Shown one piece after another: positions 1 to 8,390 of a stretch of 64,000 bases of DNA. Source of the DNA: Aerococcus urinaehominis. Lineage in GTDB: Bacteria > Bacillota > Bacilli > Lactobacillales > Aerococcaceae. The DNA lies in contig NZ_CP014163.1 of assembly GCF_001543245.1 (NCBI RefSeq), positions 620,001-684,000 on the forward strand, in the 5' to 3' direction. The notes under the pieces are model-generated. The model had not been told where the DNA came from, did not search any database, and was given only the letters and a program-made list of their open reading frames with translations. Both the position numbers and the translations under genes were made by a program. The stretch's first letter is position 1, and each line of letters opens with the position of its first letter.

Positions 1-1210
1 CGACGACATTTTTACGGGCGGCGGCCCTGGCCGGAAAGACGGAGAAAATAATCCCGATTAAGACTGAGATTAAAACAGCCATCAGGGCGGTCCCCCAATC
101 GACAACAGCCGGGAACGGCAGTGCCAAAGCTACTAATTTGGCAATTAAAATCCCCATAACATAGCCGATTAAACCGCCTAAGCTTGTGATGGCGACCCCT
201 TCAAAGAGGAATTGTTGCTGGATATTAGCCTGGCTAGCCCCAATCGCACGGCGAATACCAATCTCCTGAGTCCGTTCAGACACAGAGATATACATCATAT
301 TCATGACGCCAACGCCAGCAATCAGCAAGGAAATAGCTGCGACTGCCGACACAAAATAAGTAATCATATTCAGCGACTGGCCGACACCAGCTAGAATTTC
401 GGACATATCCATAAAGATATAAGACCCTTGATTATGCAGGCTACCCACCTCATTGAGCTCCTTAACCAAGTCTTCCATGACCTTCTTGGTCTCATCAGCT
501 TTTTCAAAGTAAACTTTTAAGTTACCAGCCCCTTGTCTGGCTGGGCCGAAGATTTGCATACTGGCCCGGGGCAGTAAAATTTGGCTAGGATCAGAAATAT
601 TGAAACCACCGCCACCTGATGACATTTCCATGCCACCTAGGGGGTAGACGCCAACAATAGTATAGTCCTTGCCAGCTATATTAAGACTTTGATGAATAGC
701 AGCTTGGGGGCTCGCAAAATATTGCTGGGCCAGCTGGTCAGAAATCATAGCATAGGCCTTTAGACCCTGGGAGTCCGCTTCATTGAGCGCCCGACCGGCT
801 AGCAGGTCACCTTGGGCCTGGTCCACTGGCTTAACTGGCCAACTATTCTTCTCTCCGGCATGAACAACATCCAAGTATTGGGCCTGATCAGGATTACCCT
901 GGTCTATTTCAACCTTGGCAACACCCGGATAACGACTCGCTAACTGGATATCGTTGGCTGAAAAAGCTGGCGTCTTGCTGGGGTCATAACTATCCATTTG
1001 AGTCGGTTGAAAAATGACCTGCTGGCTGACTTGACCATCCTTATCATCAGTCAAGGAGTCCAAGGTGGCCTTTTGAAAACCATTACCCAAGGACATAATC
1101 GTGATGACCGCGGCAATGCCGATGATAATCCCTACCATAGTCAAGAAGGTCCGGCGGCCATTCATCCGCATAGTCGCTAGTGAAGATTTTAAGATTTCAC
1201 TAATCCGCAT
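1..1210 (-). CDS. MacB-type ABC transporter permease (3' end outside window)
   Basis: Membrane permease of a MacB/FtsX-type ABC exporter. The start codon is the ATG at 1210, preceded by GGAGGTGG with good spacing; the gene begins inside the 3' end of the ATPase gene (11-bp overlap). The N-terminus reads MRISEILKSSLATMRMNGRR followed by a hydrophobic segment (GIIIGIAAVITIMSLG), the usual cytoplasmic lead and first membrane helix of MacB proteins. The middle (about residues 50-270) is the extracytoplasmic domain. Near the window edge a MNMMYISVSERTQEIGIRR block is followed by two hydrophobic segments and FPARAAARKNVV. In MacB proteins that last motif lies about ten residues from the C-terminus, so only the extreme end is missing. 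It is the last seen gene of the adaptor-ATPase-permease operon. Substrate unknown: peptide, antibiotic or toxin export are all known for the family. Confidence 0.93.
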   Translation of the reverse strand, partial: MRISEILKSSLATMRMNGRRTFLTMVGIIIGIAAVITIMSLGNGFQKATLDSLTDDKDGQVSQQVIFQPTQMDSYDPSKTPAFSANDIQLASRYPGVAKVEIDQGNPDQAQYLDVVHAGEKNSWPVKPVDQAQGDLLAGRALNEADSQGLKAYAMISDQLAQQYFASPQAAIHQSLNIAGKDYTIVGVYPLGGMEMSSGGGGFNISDPSQILLPRASMQIFGPARQGAGNLKVYFEKADETKKVMEDLVKELNEVGSLHNQGSYIFMDMSEILAGVGQSLNMITYFVSAVAAISLLIAGVGVMNMMYISVSERTQEIGIRRAIGASQANIQQQFLFEGVAITSLGGLIGYVMGILIAKLVALALPFPAVVDWGTALMAVLISVLIGIIFSVFPARAAARKNVV

Positions 1211-1973
1211 CAACTTGGCCACCTCCTTCAACTTGGGTCAAGTCCTGGTAGGCCTGGGGAATAAAAATCTCCTGACCATCTGACTTAATGGTCCCATCCA
1301 CAATGGTGATATGGCGGTCGGCATAAGCCTGCAAGGTCGGGTCATGAGTTACCATTAGGATGGTTACGCCCTCTTCCTGGTGGAGGGAAGCAATGATGTC
1401 CATGACCAAACGCGAGGTCTTGGTATCCAAGGCCCCCGTCGGCTCATCGGCAATGATAAAACTAGGTTGGTTAATCAAAGCCCGGGCAATGGCCACCCGT
1501 TGCTTTTGCCCTCCGGACAATTCGTAGGGTTTAGCATCCCCGCGCCCAGCCAAGCCAACCCGAGCCAGGGCCTGTTCAACCTGGTCATGGGTTTGGCTGG
1601 CGGCCATACCGCGATAGAGTAAGGGTAGCCGGACATTATCAGCAATGGTCATATTAGGAATTAGGTTAAATGATTGGAAAATAAAGCCAACAAACTGGTT
1701 ACGCCGCTTAGAAATCTCCAAATCACTGGGCTGGTTCAGGGGCTGGCCCTGGAATAAATAGTCACCAGTAAATTTATTGTCCAAAAATCCTACCACATTG
1801 ATTAGGGTGGACTTGCCTGAACCTGACGGCCCCATCACCGAAACAAACTCGCCCTGGTTAATGGTCAAATTAATATCCTTGAGTACATGGACCTGGTTTT
1901 CACCTGTACCGTAATACTTATTTAGGCCGCGCAGTTCAATCAGGGGTTGGACTGACTTCACCTGTCTCGTCAT
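1200..1973 (-). CDS. ABC transporter ATP-binding protein (MacB/LolD-type)
   Basis: ATPase subunit that energises the adjacent permease and adaptor. It has Walker A (GPSGSGKST), the Q-loop region (FIFQSFNLIPNMT), the ABC signature LSGGQKQR, Walker B (FIIADEPTGALD) and the switch histidine (MVTHD), all in the order expected of the MacB/LolD/FtsE class, with the NLIPNMT-type sequence typical of these exporters. I chose the ATG at 1973 (257 residues, starting MTRQVKSVQ) because AGGTGG lies about five bases upstream; a GTG at 1982 would also be in frame but has no ribosome binding site. It overlaps the permease start by 11 bp and follows the adaptor gene at once, so translation is probably coupled. 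Confidence 0.95.
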   Translation of the reverse strand: MTRQVKSVQPLIELRGLNKYYGTGENQVHVLKDINLTINQGEFVSVMGPSGSGKSTLINVVGFLDNKFTGDYLFQGQPLNQPSDLEISKRRNQFVGFIFQSFNLIPNMTIADNVRLPLLYRGMAASQTHDQVEQALARVGLAGRGDAKPYELSGGQKQRVAIARALINQPSFIIADEPTGALDTKTSRLVMDIIASLHQEEGVTILMVTHDPTLQAYADRHITIVDGTIKSDGQEIFIPQAYQDLTQVEGGGQVDAD

Positions 1974-1982
1974 AACTACCAC

Positions 1983-3275
1983 CTAATCCTTCTGGTCAGG
2001 CTTAGCCGAGTTGGCCTGGTCAGTAACCTCAATTTCTTGGCCATCGCTAAGTCCTTCAGGATTGACTACCACCTGGTCGCCCGCTTTCAGTTGATCGGTG
2101 ACTACCTCTTGACGGCCCTGCTTTTGGGTCGGGACCTCTTGCCGTTTGACCTGACCATCTTTATACAGATAAACAAAGGTTTTTCCCTTGTCCTTGACTA
2201 GGGCACTGGCCGGCAAGGCAAAACCCTTAAGTGGGAAGGAGATTTTTACTGAAAAACCTGGTTGGATTTTTTCCTTGGGTTTAACCGTGAAGGCAAATTT
2301 GGCCTCACCACCGCTAGGAGCAACTGAACCACCTGCTGCTGGTAGAGACGGAGATTGGCTTGGTAACTTGCTATAGTTGCTAATTTCTCCCGTTGTTGAC
2401 TGTCCATTAGCTGGGATTTCCAGGTCCACCGACTGACCCTTGCTAAGCAAGTAGTAGTCGTACTCACCGGCTTCGGCCTGAACCTGACTATCCTCGCTGA
2501 CTACTCGAATGAGTGGCCGACTACTATCGGTTCGGCCAGCTTCGTCAACTACTACCCGGCCTGGTCTTTCAGCGGTTACCAGGTTATTGGTATTATTTTG
2601 GGCCCGGCTCAAGTTAATTTCCGCATCCTCAATTTGCTGGTTGACCTGGCGCAATTGGTCATAGATGGCATCGTTAGTCGCCCCACTGGCCGGGCTAGCT
2701 GGATCAGTTGCGGCCTCATCAGCTGCTGGTAGGAGGTTGACCCCTGATTGGTCGACACCCTCTTGACCAGCTAAGGCGCCCGGACTATCAGCTAGGGCTG
2801 GCGCCTGGCTCCCATCTTTACCAGCTAAATCCTGGCTTAGGGGCTGGGCTAAATAAGTTGTACCAGCTGAACTTGCCATGGCCTGGCCACTATTCAGTTG
2901 GTCATACAAGCGAGCCCGCTCATTATAGAGACGGTTGAGCTGGCGGTTAGCATCTTCAATTTGCTGCTGGGCTTCAATATTTTGATAGCTAAAGAGCAGG
3001 TCGCCCTGGGCAACCTTTTGCCCATTACTGACATTAATAGCAGCCAAGTCGCCCCTTTCAGGCTTGTAATAATAGGCATCATCCTGTTTAAGCCCAGCCT
3101 TACCGTCAATGGTGACGGGGTCTTGCTTGGCAACAGTAACTACCTGATAGGCTGCTTCTTGGTCACTAGAATTGGATAGGACACTATTGGCTAGGCCGGC
3201 CGCAGCTAAAATAGCGATGACAGTAGCAGGAATCACAACGATGGGCCGCTTGAGCAGGGCACGTTCAAACTTCAT
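1983..3275 (-). CDS. Efflux adaptor / membrane fusion protein (MacA/HlyD-like)
   Basis: Extracytoplasmic adaptor of the three-gene exporter. An N-terminal membrane anchor (residues about 10-32, IVVIPATVIAILAAAGLANSV) is followed by a barrel-sandwich half (DLAAINVSNGQKVAQGDLLFSY), two helical stretches rich in Q, N, E and R that suit a coiled-coil hairpin (about 105-130 and 205-230), the second half-barrel (TAERPGRVVVDEAGR), a beta-barrel, and a C-terminal domain ending in a KPDQKD tail. The helical hairpin is interrupted by a low-complexity A/G/S/D/Q-rich insert at about 140-200. In Gram-positive bacteria these proteins assemble on the permease outside the membrane. The start ATG at 3275 has GAGGAG upstream. 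First gene of the operon. Confidence 0.88.
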   Translation of the reverse strand: MKFERALLKRPIVVIPATVIAILAAAGLANSVLSNSSDQEAAYQVVTVAKQDPVTIDGKAGLKQDDAYYYKPERGDLAAINVSNGQKVAQGDLLFSYQNIEAQQQIEDANRQLNRLYNERARLYDQLNSGQAMASSAGTTYLAQPLSQDLAGKDGSQAPALADSPGALAGQEGVDQSGVNLLPAADEAATDPASPASGATNDAIYDQLRQVNQQIEDAEINLSRAQNNTNNLVTAERPGRVVVDEAGRTDSSRPLIRVVSEDSQVQAEAGEYDYYLLSKGQSVDLEIPANGQSTTGEISNYSKLPSQSPSLPAAGGSVAPSGGEAKFAFTVKPKEKIQPGFSVKISFPLKGFALPASALVKDKGKTFVYLYKDGQVKRQEVPTQKQGRQEVVTDQLKAGDQVVVNPEGLSDGQEIEVTDQANSAKPDQKD

Positions 3276-3290
3276 ATTTCTCCTCTTTTC

Positions 3291-3319
3291 TAGACGTCTA
3301 CTGAACTAGTCTAAGTATA
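3291..3319 (-). promoter_or_regulatory. Possible promoter/operator of the ABC export operon
   Basis: On the minus strand a TATACT (3319-3314) could be a -10 box; no convincing -35 is visible. Between it and the ribosome binding site lies a perfect 10-bp palindrome TAGACGTCTA (3291-3300), with a related TAGACTAG half site just upstream (3306-3313). That position would suit a repressor operator. Tentative. Confidence 0.3.
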
Positions 3320-3362
3320 TATTTTTTCACTCAGACATTCACTAAATTTTTAATTAAATCAA

Positions 3363-3405
3363 AGGAGACCCTGTTAGACGATTAATCAGCTAAACAAGGT
3401 CTCCT
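3363..3405 (-). terminator. Terminator of the P-type ATPase gene
   Basis: Long inverted repeat AGGAGACC...GGTCTCCT, extended by a TTGTT/AACAG arm with G-T pairs, placed 6 bases after the stop codon of the ATPase gene. The following T-tract is weak (TTTGATTTAATT). Confidence 0.7.
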
Positions 3406-3410
3406 AACGA

Positions 3411-5483
3411 TTAAGTTGTCACTTTAAATTTTAAACTATCAGCCACAATCACCACAGTCGTCAAATTGTGGAGTAAGGCTAAGCTAGAGCCAGCTAGCCA
3501 TCCTAAGAGGCCAAAACCAATTAAACTAGAATTAATGGCTACCGCCAACTTTAAGTTACGATTAAGCTGACCATCTAGGGCATAGTGGACCTGGTCCATC
3601 CTAGCAAAGGAGGTGAGTTGGTCATTGAGGAAGATGATATCAGCTGTTTGCCGGGCGATATCCGATGAGTCAGCCATGACCACACCGATATCAGCTTGGG
3701 CAATGGCTGCTGAATCATTCAAGCCATCCCCAATCATTAACACCTTCTTGTTGTCAGCTTGTTGGGCTTTAATAAAATCAAACTTATCCTGTGGGCTAAC
3801 ATCTGTCTTAACCTGGTCAAAGTCCACTAATTCTCTAACCGCTGCTGTCCGGTCACTAGTATCCCCGGTTAACAGGGCTAATTCCTTGCCCTGAGCTTTG
3901 AGCTCACTTAACACTGACACAGTCTCAGCTCTTAAAGGCGTATCGATACAGAAAATGGCAATTAAATCCTTGGCAAAAGACAAATACAACAAGTTATAGC
4001 GGCCTTTATACTTGTCGATCAGCGCTTGACTATCCTGGTCAAAGACCACACCTTCTTCATGGAGGAAGCGATAAGAACCAATCAAGACCGGTTGGCCATC
4101 AATTGATGACTTCACACCCTTAGAGGCGATATGGTAGAGAGGCCCATGCATTTCCTCATGGTCGATACCTTCATCCTTAGCCTTGTCAACTACTGATTGG
4201 GCAATAGGATGATAGAAATGTTCCTCCAGACAAGCAGCAATCCGCAGCACTTCCTCGTAAGTGTAGTCACCAAAAGGAATGACTTCCTTAATTTCTAACT
4301 TACTCTCAGTTAAGGTGCCAGTCTTATCAAAAATAAATTGGTCAATTTCTTGGTAGAGGTCAATAAAACGTGACCCCTTGACTAAGATACCCGCTTGCAG
4401 GGCCTGGCGGATAGCTGTCATATATGAAATCGAGGTCGAGAGCTTAATGGCACAGGAGAAATCAACCATTAAAAAGGTCATGGCCTTAGCCACTTGACCA
4501 GTCAATAAGTAAGTTAGGGCCATACCAATAAAGTTATACTTGACTAAATCATCGGCCCGCGATAATAGTTTAACCTCCTGGCTAGACTGTTGGTCTTGGG
4601 CGGTGTGAATTTGGTCAATCAAGCGGTGGAGACGGGAATTCATCTGAGCATCTGTCACCTGAACAATTAACTCACCACTTTCAAGCACGGTATTGGCATA
4701 AACCTGGTCGCCGACTTGCTTGGCTACCGGGAAAGGCTCGCCAGTTAGGCTCCCCTCCTGGGTGGCGCCACTACCAGCAACAATTTGACCATCAAAATAA
4801 ATACTCTGGCCCTCAGCCACCACAATCCGGTCCCCGGCTTTAATGAGCTGGGCATTGACCAGATGACGCTCATCGTCCTCGTCTAATCGCCAGATATCAA
4901 CATCTGATTGGTTAAGGCCGGCAGTTAAGTCTGAAATTGACTTATCCAAGGTCCAAGCATCTAAGCGCTCACCTAACTCTAAAATAAACATGATTGTACC
5001 AGCCGCTTCATAATCATTTTGGTAAATAGAAGCAAGGACCGCTGCAAAATCTAGGACGGCCATATCTAGTTGCTTAGCTAAGAGGGATTGGAGAGCTTGC
5101 CAGCCGTAAGTGCAAGCCTTAGCCAGGGTGATACCATAACGTACTGGTGGCGGGACCAAGGTCTTATAAGTCATCCGTTTGAGCACTTGACTGGTGATAA
5201 TTTGGCCGGGACCTTCCGTCACTAAATCCTTAGCATCTTCATAAAAGGATTGAACCGTATCCAAATCAATACGCGATAAAAAGCTGGCTAAATCAATTTT
5301 TTGGCCCGGCTTGATATGGATGGTCATCCGATCAGCCTGCAAGTAAAATTGCAGATAATCAATCTCATCTACCTGGCGAGCCAGCTGGTTGAGATAATTC
5401 TGAACATTTGGGCTAGATACAAAAGGCAGGCCCAGACGTATTCTAGACCCGCTTTGGTGGAGGATACGATAACTAGCTGTCAT
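3411..5483 (-). CDS. P1B-like heavy-metal/cation-transporting P-type ATPase
   Basis: ATP-driven membrane pump. The phosphorylation motif DKTGTLT, the actuator motif LTGEPFP, the nucleotide-binding HP motif (EEHFYHPIA) and the hinge GDGLNDSAAIAQADIG are intact, so catalysis should be. The first ~100 residues look like a degenerate HMA fold without a CxxC metal site. The membrane metal-site segment reads DFSCAIKLSTSIS instead of the CPC/SPC followed by STP found in typical zinc, copper or cadmium pumps, so specificity cannot be predicted. I chose the ATG at 5483 (MTASYRIL, 690 residues), two bases after the upstream stop codon and with GGAAGTGG in front; a longer in-frame ATG at 5510 lacks a ribosome binding site. 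Co-transcribed with the small protein upstream, an arrangement known for such pumps in Firmicutes. Confidence 0.92.
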   Translation of the reverse strand: MTASYRILHQSGSRIRLGLPFVSSPNVQNYLNQLARQVDEIDYLQFYLQADRMTIHIKPGQKIDLASFLSRIDLDTVQSFYEDAKDLVTEGPGQIITSQVLKRMTYKTLVPPPVRYGITLAKACTYGWQALQSLLAKQLDMAVLDFAAVLASIYQNDYEAAGTIMFILELGERLDAWTLDKSISDLTAGLNQSDVDIWRLDEDDERHLVNAQLIKAGDRIVVAEGQSIYFDGQIVAGSGATQEGSLTGEPFPVAKQVGDQVYANTVLESGELIVQVTDAQMNSRLHRLIDQIHTAQDQQSSQEVKLLSRADDLVKYNFIGMALTYLLTGQVAKAMTFLMVDFSCAIKLSTSISYMTAIRQALQAGILVKGSRFIDLYQEIDQFIFDKTGTLTESKLEIKEVIPFGDYTYEEVLRIAACLEEHFYHPIAQSVVDKAKDEGIDHEEMHGPLYHIASKGVKSSIDGQPVLIGSYRFLHEEGVVFDQDSQALIDKYKGRYNLLYLSFAKDLIAIFCIDTPLRAETVSVLSELKAQGKELALLTGDTSDRTAAVRELVDFDQVKTDVSPQDKFDFIKAQQADNKKVLMIGDGLNDSAAIAQADIGVVMADSSDIARQTADIIFLNDQLTSFARMDQVHYALDGQLNRNLKLAVAINSSLIGFGLLGWLAGSSLALLHNLTTVVIVADSLKFKVTT

Positions 5484-5484
5484 G

Positions 5485-5814
5485 CTAGTCCACTTCCCGA
5501 CTTGTCGCATCAGCTGCTGGTGCTGAATCGGTAGTCGGTTCTACCACAACTAATTCTTGGGCTTCAGCTTGCTTATCAGCTGCGTAAATATCCTTAGCGT
5601 CCTCATAAACGTCTTCAGCCTGCTGTTTAGCACTTGAAATCACTTGATTCACCTCATCAACAGCGTGCATGCCCTTGGCAATCACTGTTGAATAGGCCTG
5701 TTTAGCTGTTTTACTAGTCAATAATTTGACCCCAGCTGTTGCTGCCAAAGCGCCGGCAGCAAAAATACCAGTTCCCTTGTTTCGCTTAGCGAATTTCTTC
5801 AAATCTATCATCAA
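5485..5814 (-). CDS. Small membrane-associated protein next to P-type ATPase (DUF6110-like)
   Basis: 109 residues. A basic N-terminus (IDLKKFAKRNKGTG) leads into one short hydrophobic segment (IFAAGALAATAGVKLL), then an amphipathic helical region (VDEVNQVISSAKQQAEDVYEDAKDI) and an acidic, alanine-rich tail. Length, layout and position directly before a P-type ATPase resemble the DUF6110 family; this is from memory of the family layout, not a search. The ribosome binding site AGGTGA precedes the ATG at 5814. It may be a membrane partner or regulator of the pump; no enzymatic motif is visible. Confidence 0.75.
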   Translation of the reverse strand: MMIDLKKFAKRNKGTGIFAAGALAATAGVKLLTSKTAKQAYSTVIAKGMHAVDEVNQVISSAKQQAEDVYEDAKDIYAADKQAEAQELVVVEPTTDSAPAADATSREVD

Positions 5815-5860
5815 ATCACCTTTCTCATAAACTATATTGTACTGTTATCTTACGACACAA

Positions 5861-5888
5861 AGCGCTTTTAGGCAACCCTAAAAGCGCT
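5861..5888 (-). terminator. Stem-loop terminator downstream of uvrB
   Basis: Perfect 12-bp inverted repeat (AGCGCTTTTAGG / CCTAAAAGCGCT) with a 4-base loop in the gap between uvrB and the next gene on the same strand. The T-tract after it is short, so some read-through is likely. Confidence 0.7.
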
Positions 5889-5920
5889 AGGCGGTGAAAA
5901 TTTAATCTTTTAGGTTTTCC

Positions 5921-7915
5921 TTACTTCATATTAAACTCGGCCTTCATTTCCATGACAATATCCCGCAGTTCAGCCGCTTTCTCGAATTCAAGGTCTTTGG
6001 CAGCCTGACGCATTTCCAGTTCCAGATTTTCAATAGCTTGGGCCTTATCGTCGCGGCTAAGCGCCCGGATGGATTCAGTCAGGTCAACCGCTTCGGCTGC
6101 GGCATCGACATCATGGGTGATGGCAATCAGGTCGCGGATTTCTTTCTTAATGGTTTGCGGTACAATACCATGTTTTTCATTGTAGGCCTCTTGAATGGCC
6201 CGACGCCGCTTGGTCTCATCAATGGCACGCTGCATAGAATCAGTAATACCGTCCGCATACATAATGACATGACCGCCCGCGTTCCGAGCGGCCCGGCCAA
6301 TGGTTTGGATGAGCGACTTCTCGTTGCGGAGGAAACCTTCCTTGTCAGCATCCAAAATCGCTACCAGGGAAACTTCAGGCACATCAATTCCCTCCCGCAA
6401 GAGGTTGATTCCGACCAGGACATCGAAAATCCCAAGGCGGAGATCGCGAATAATCTCCGTCCGTTCCAAGGTCTTAATATCAGAGTGGAGATATTTGACC
6501 TTAATGCCGACTTCTTCTAGATAATCGGTCAAGTCTTCCGACATTTGTTTGGTCAAGGTCGTGATGAAGACCCGTTCATTGCGGTCCACCCGGTCATTAA
6601 TTTCTGAAATTAAATCATCAATTTGCCCGGCAATTGGGCGCACTTCCACAATTGGATCCAGCAAGCCAGTTGGCCGAATAATCTGTTCAACTACTTCGCC
6701 ACTCGCCTTTTCAATTTCATAGTCCGCTGGGGTGGCCGACACATAAATAGCCTGGTTGACCCGTTCTTCAAATTCAGCTAATTTCAAAGGTCGGTTGTCC
6801 AGGGCTGACGGCAGGCGGAAACCATGGTCAATCAGCATCTGCTTGCGGGCCCGGTCCCCGTTGTACATGCCACGAACCTGGGGCATGGTCATATGAGACT
6901 CATCAACCATCAAGAGATAATCATCGGGGAAGAAGTCCAAGAGGGTAAATGGCGCTTCACCAGGGGCTCGGCCATCCATATGGCGGGAATAATTCTCAAT
7001 CCCATTACAATACCCCATTTCCAAAAGCATCTCCATATCATAGCGGGTGCGCTGCTCGAGACGTTGAGCTTCCAACAATTTATTTTCAGCGCGTAACTCT
7101 TCAAGGCGCTGGTCTAGCTCAGCTTCAATCGAGGCCACCGCCTGGCGAATTTGCTCATTATTGGCCACAAAGTGGGTAGCAGGGTAAATCGGGTAGTGGT
7201 CGACATCCGCCTTGACCTCGCCCGTCAGGGTATCAATTTCTCGAATCCGATCAATTTCATCACCGAAAAATTCCACCCGAATCGCTGTCGACTCCCGTGA
7301 GGCCAGGAATATTTCTAGCACATCCCCCCGGACCCGGAAGGTACCACGGCGAAAATCGATATCATTACGCTCAAACTGGTTGTCAACCAAGCGTCGCATC
7401 AGTTCATTACGCTCCAAGTCCTGACCCACCCGGATAGAAATCACATGGTCGCGGTAGTCTTCTGGGTTAACCAAACCATAGATACAAGACACCGAGGCAA
7501 CCACAATCACATCCCGCCGCTCTAAGAGCGCTGACGAAGCCGAATGACGCAGCTTATCAATCTCATCATTAACGGAAGCTGACTTTTCAATATAAGAATC
7601 AGATGACGGCACATAGGCCTCAGGTTGATAATAATCGTAGTAAGAAACAAAATACTCAACCGCATTATTAGGAAAGAACTCCTTGAGCTCCCCGTATAGC
7701 TGACCCGCCAAAGTCTTATTATGAGCCAAAACCAGAGTCGGCCGGTTGGTCTCAGCAATCACATTAGCCATGGTAAAAGTTTTCCCAGTACCAGTCCCAC
7801 CAAGGAGGACCATGGCCGGATCATTGCCTTCCACCCCAGCTACTAACTCCTTAATCGCCGTCGGTTGGTCCCCATTTGGCTCATAGGGGGCGATTAATTC
7901 AAATTGATCTGTCAT
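5921..7915 (-). CDS. uvrB: Excinuclease ABC subunit B
   Basis: Damage-verifying helicase-like subunit of nucleotide excision repair; it is loaded by UvrA and recruits UvrC. The 664 residues match the family length. Seen in order: Walker [15 protein letters not shown] (about 39-52), the beta-hairpin that inserts into DNA ([16 protein letters not shown]), the DESH helicase motif ([18 protein letters not shown]), helicase motif VI (QTIGRAARN) and a C-terminal UVR domain (about 622-660) that contacts UvrC. The start ATG has AAAGGATGA upstream. uvrA is not in this window, although it is commonly adjacent in Firmicutes. Confidence 0.99.
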   Translation of the reverse strand: MTDQFELIAPYEPNGDQPTAIKELVAGVEGNDPAMVLLGGTGTGKTFTMANVIAETNRPTLVLAHNKTLAGQLYGELKEFFPNNAVEYFVSYYDYYQPEAYVPSSDSYIEKSASVNDEIDKLRHSASSALLERRDVIVVASVSCIYGLVNPEDYRDHVISIRVGQDLERNELMRRLVDNQFERNDIDFRRGTFRVRGDVLEIFLASRESTAIRVEFFGDEIDRIREIDTLTGEVKADVDHYPIYPATHFVANNEQIRQAVASIEAELDQRLEELRAENKLLEAQRLEQRTRYDMEMLLEMGYCNGIENYSRHMDGRAPGEAPFTLLDFFPDDYLLMVDESHMTMPQVRGMYNGDRARKQMLIDHGFRLPSALDNRPLKLAEFEERVNQAIYVSATPADYEIEKASGEVVEQIIRPTGLLDPIVEVRPIAGQIDDLISEINDRVDRNERVFITTLTKQMSEDLTDYLEEVGIKVKYLHSDIKTLERTEIIRDLRLGIFDVLVGINLLREGIDVPEVSLVAILDADKEGFLRNEKSLIQTIGRAARNAGGHVIMYADGITDSMQRAIDETKRRRAIQEAYNEKHGIVPQTIKKEIRDLIAITHDVDAAAEAVDLTESIRALSRDDKAQAIENLELEMRQAAKDLEFEKAAELRDIVMEMKAEFNMK

Positions 7916-8025
7916 TAACTAATCATCCTTTTATTTAATTATGTAGTGAGAATCACTATTTAGCAATAAAGCTTAGCTGATTTTTAGCCTCACCTAACTC
8001 TTCTCGTTACATCTTATTCTGCTAT

Positions 8026-8057
8026 ATTATAGCATGGTTACAGAGAATATAGTTCTC
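8026..8057 (-). promoter_or_regulatory. uvrB promoter with an overlapping inverted repeat
   Basis: Minus-strand extended -10 box TGCTATAAT (8034-8026), about 110 bases before uvrB. The -35 area holds the inverted repeat GAGAA-TATAG-TTCTC (8043-8057). It resembles a Gram-positive LexA box (GAAC-N4-GTTC) but with a spacer one base shorter and one changed base, so SOS control is only a suggestion. Confidence 0.45.
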
Positions 8058-8080
8058 CAGAGATTATCAGTTGAAGATCG

Positions 8081-8390
8081 GGTTAGGCTCCCTAGCTCAT
8101 TCTACGCTAATTTACTTTTTAGATAAGTTTGAAGTACGGGCCTGATTCACTCTCGAACCCATTCTCCACTAATTTACTTTTTAGATGAGTTTGAGGCACG
8201 GGCATAATCCGCTCCCTAGCTCATTCTACGCTAACTTCCTTTTTAGATGAGTTTGAGACACGGGCATAATCCGCTCCCTAGCTCATTCTACGCTAACTTC
8301 CTTTTTAGATGAGTTTGAGACACGGGCATAATCCGCTCCCTAGCTTATTCTACGCTAACTTCCTTTTTAGATGAGTTTGAGACACGGGCA
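8081..8390. repeat. Hairpin repeat array 1, left part (five 62-bp units)
   Basis: Five tandem units whose core starts at 8096, 8158, 8220, 8282 and 8344, an exact 62-bp period. The core can fold by CTCA(T)TCTA pairing with TAGATGAG across a TA-rich loop; between cores lies a spacer of the type ACGGGCATAATCCGCTCCC. Units three to five are almost identical, while the first two have diverged. The array lies between divergent uvrB and the NERD pseudogene and codes for no protein. The rest of the gap (7916-8080) holds the uvrB leader and promoter only. Confidence 0.85.
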
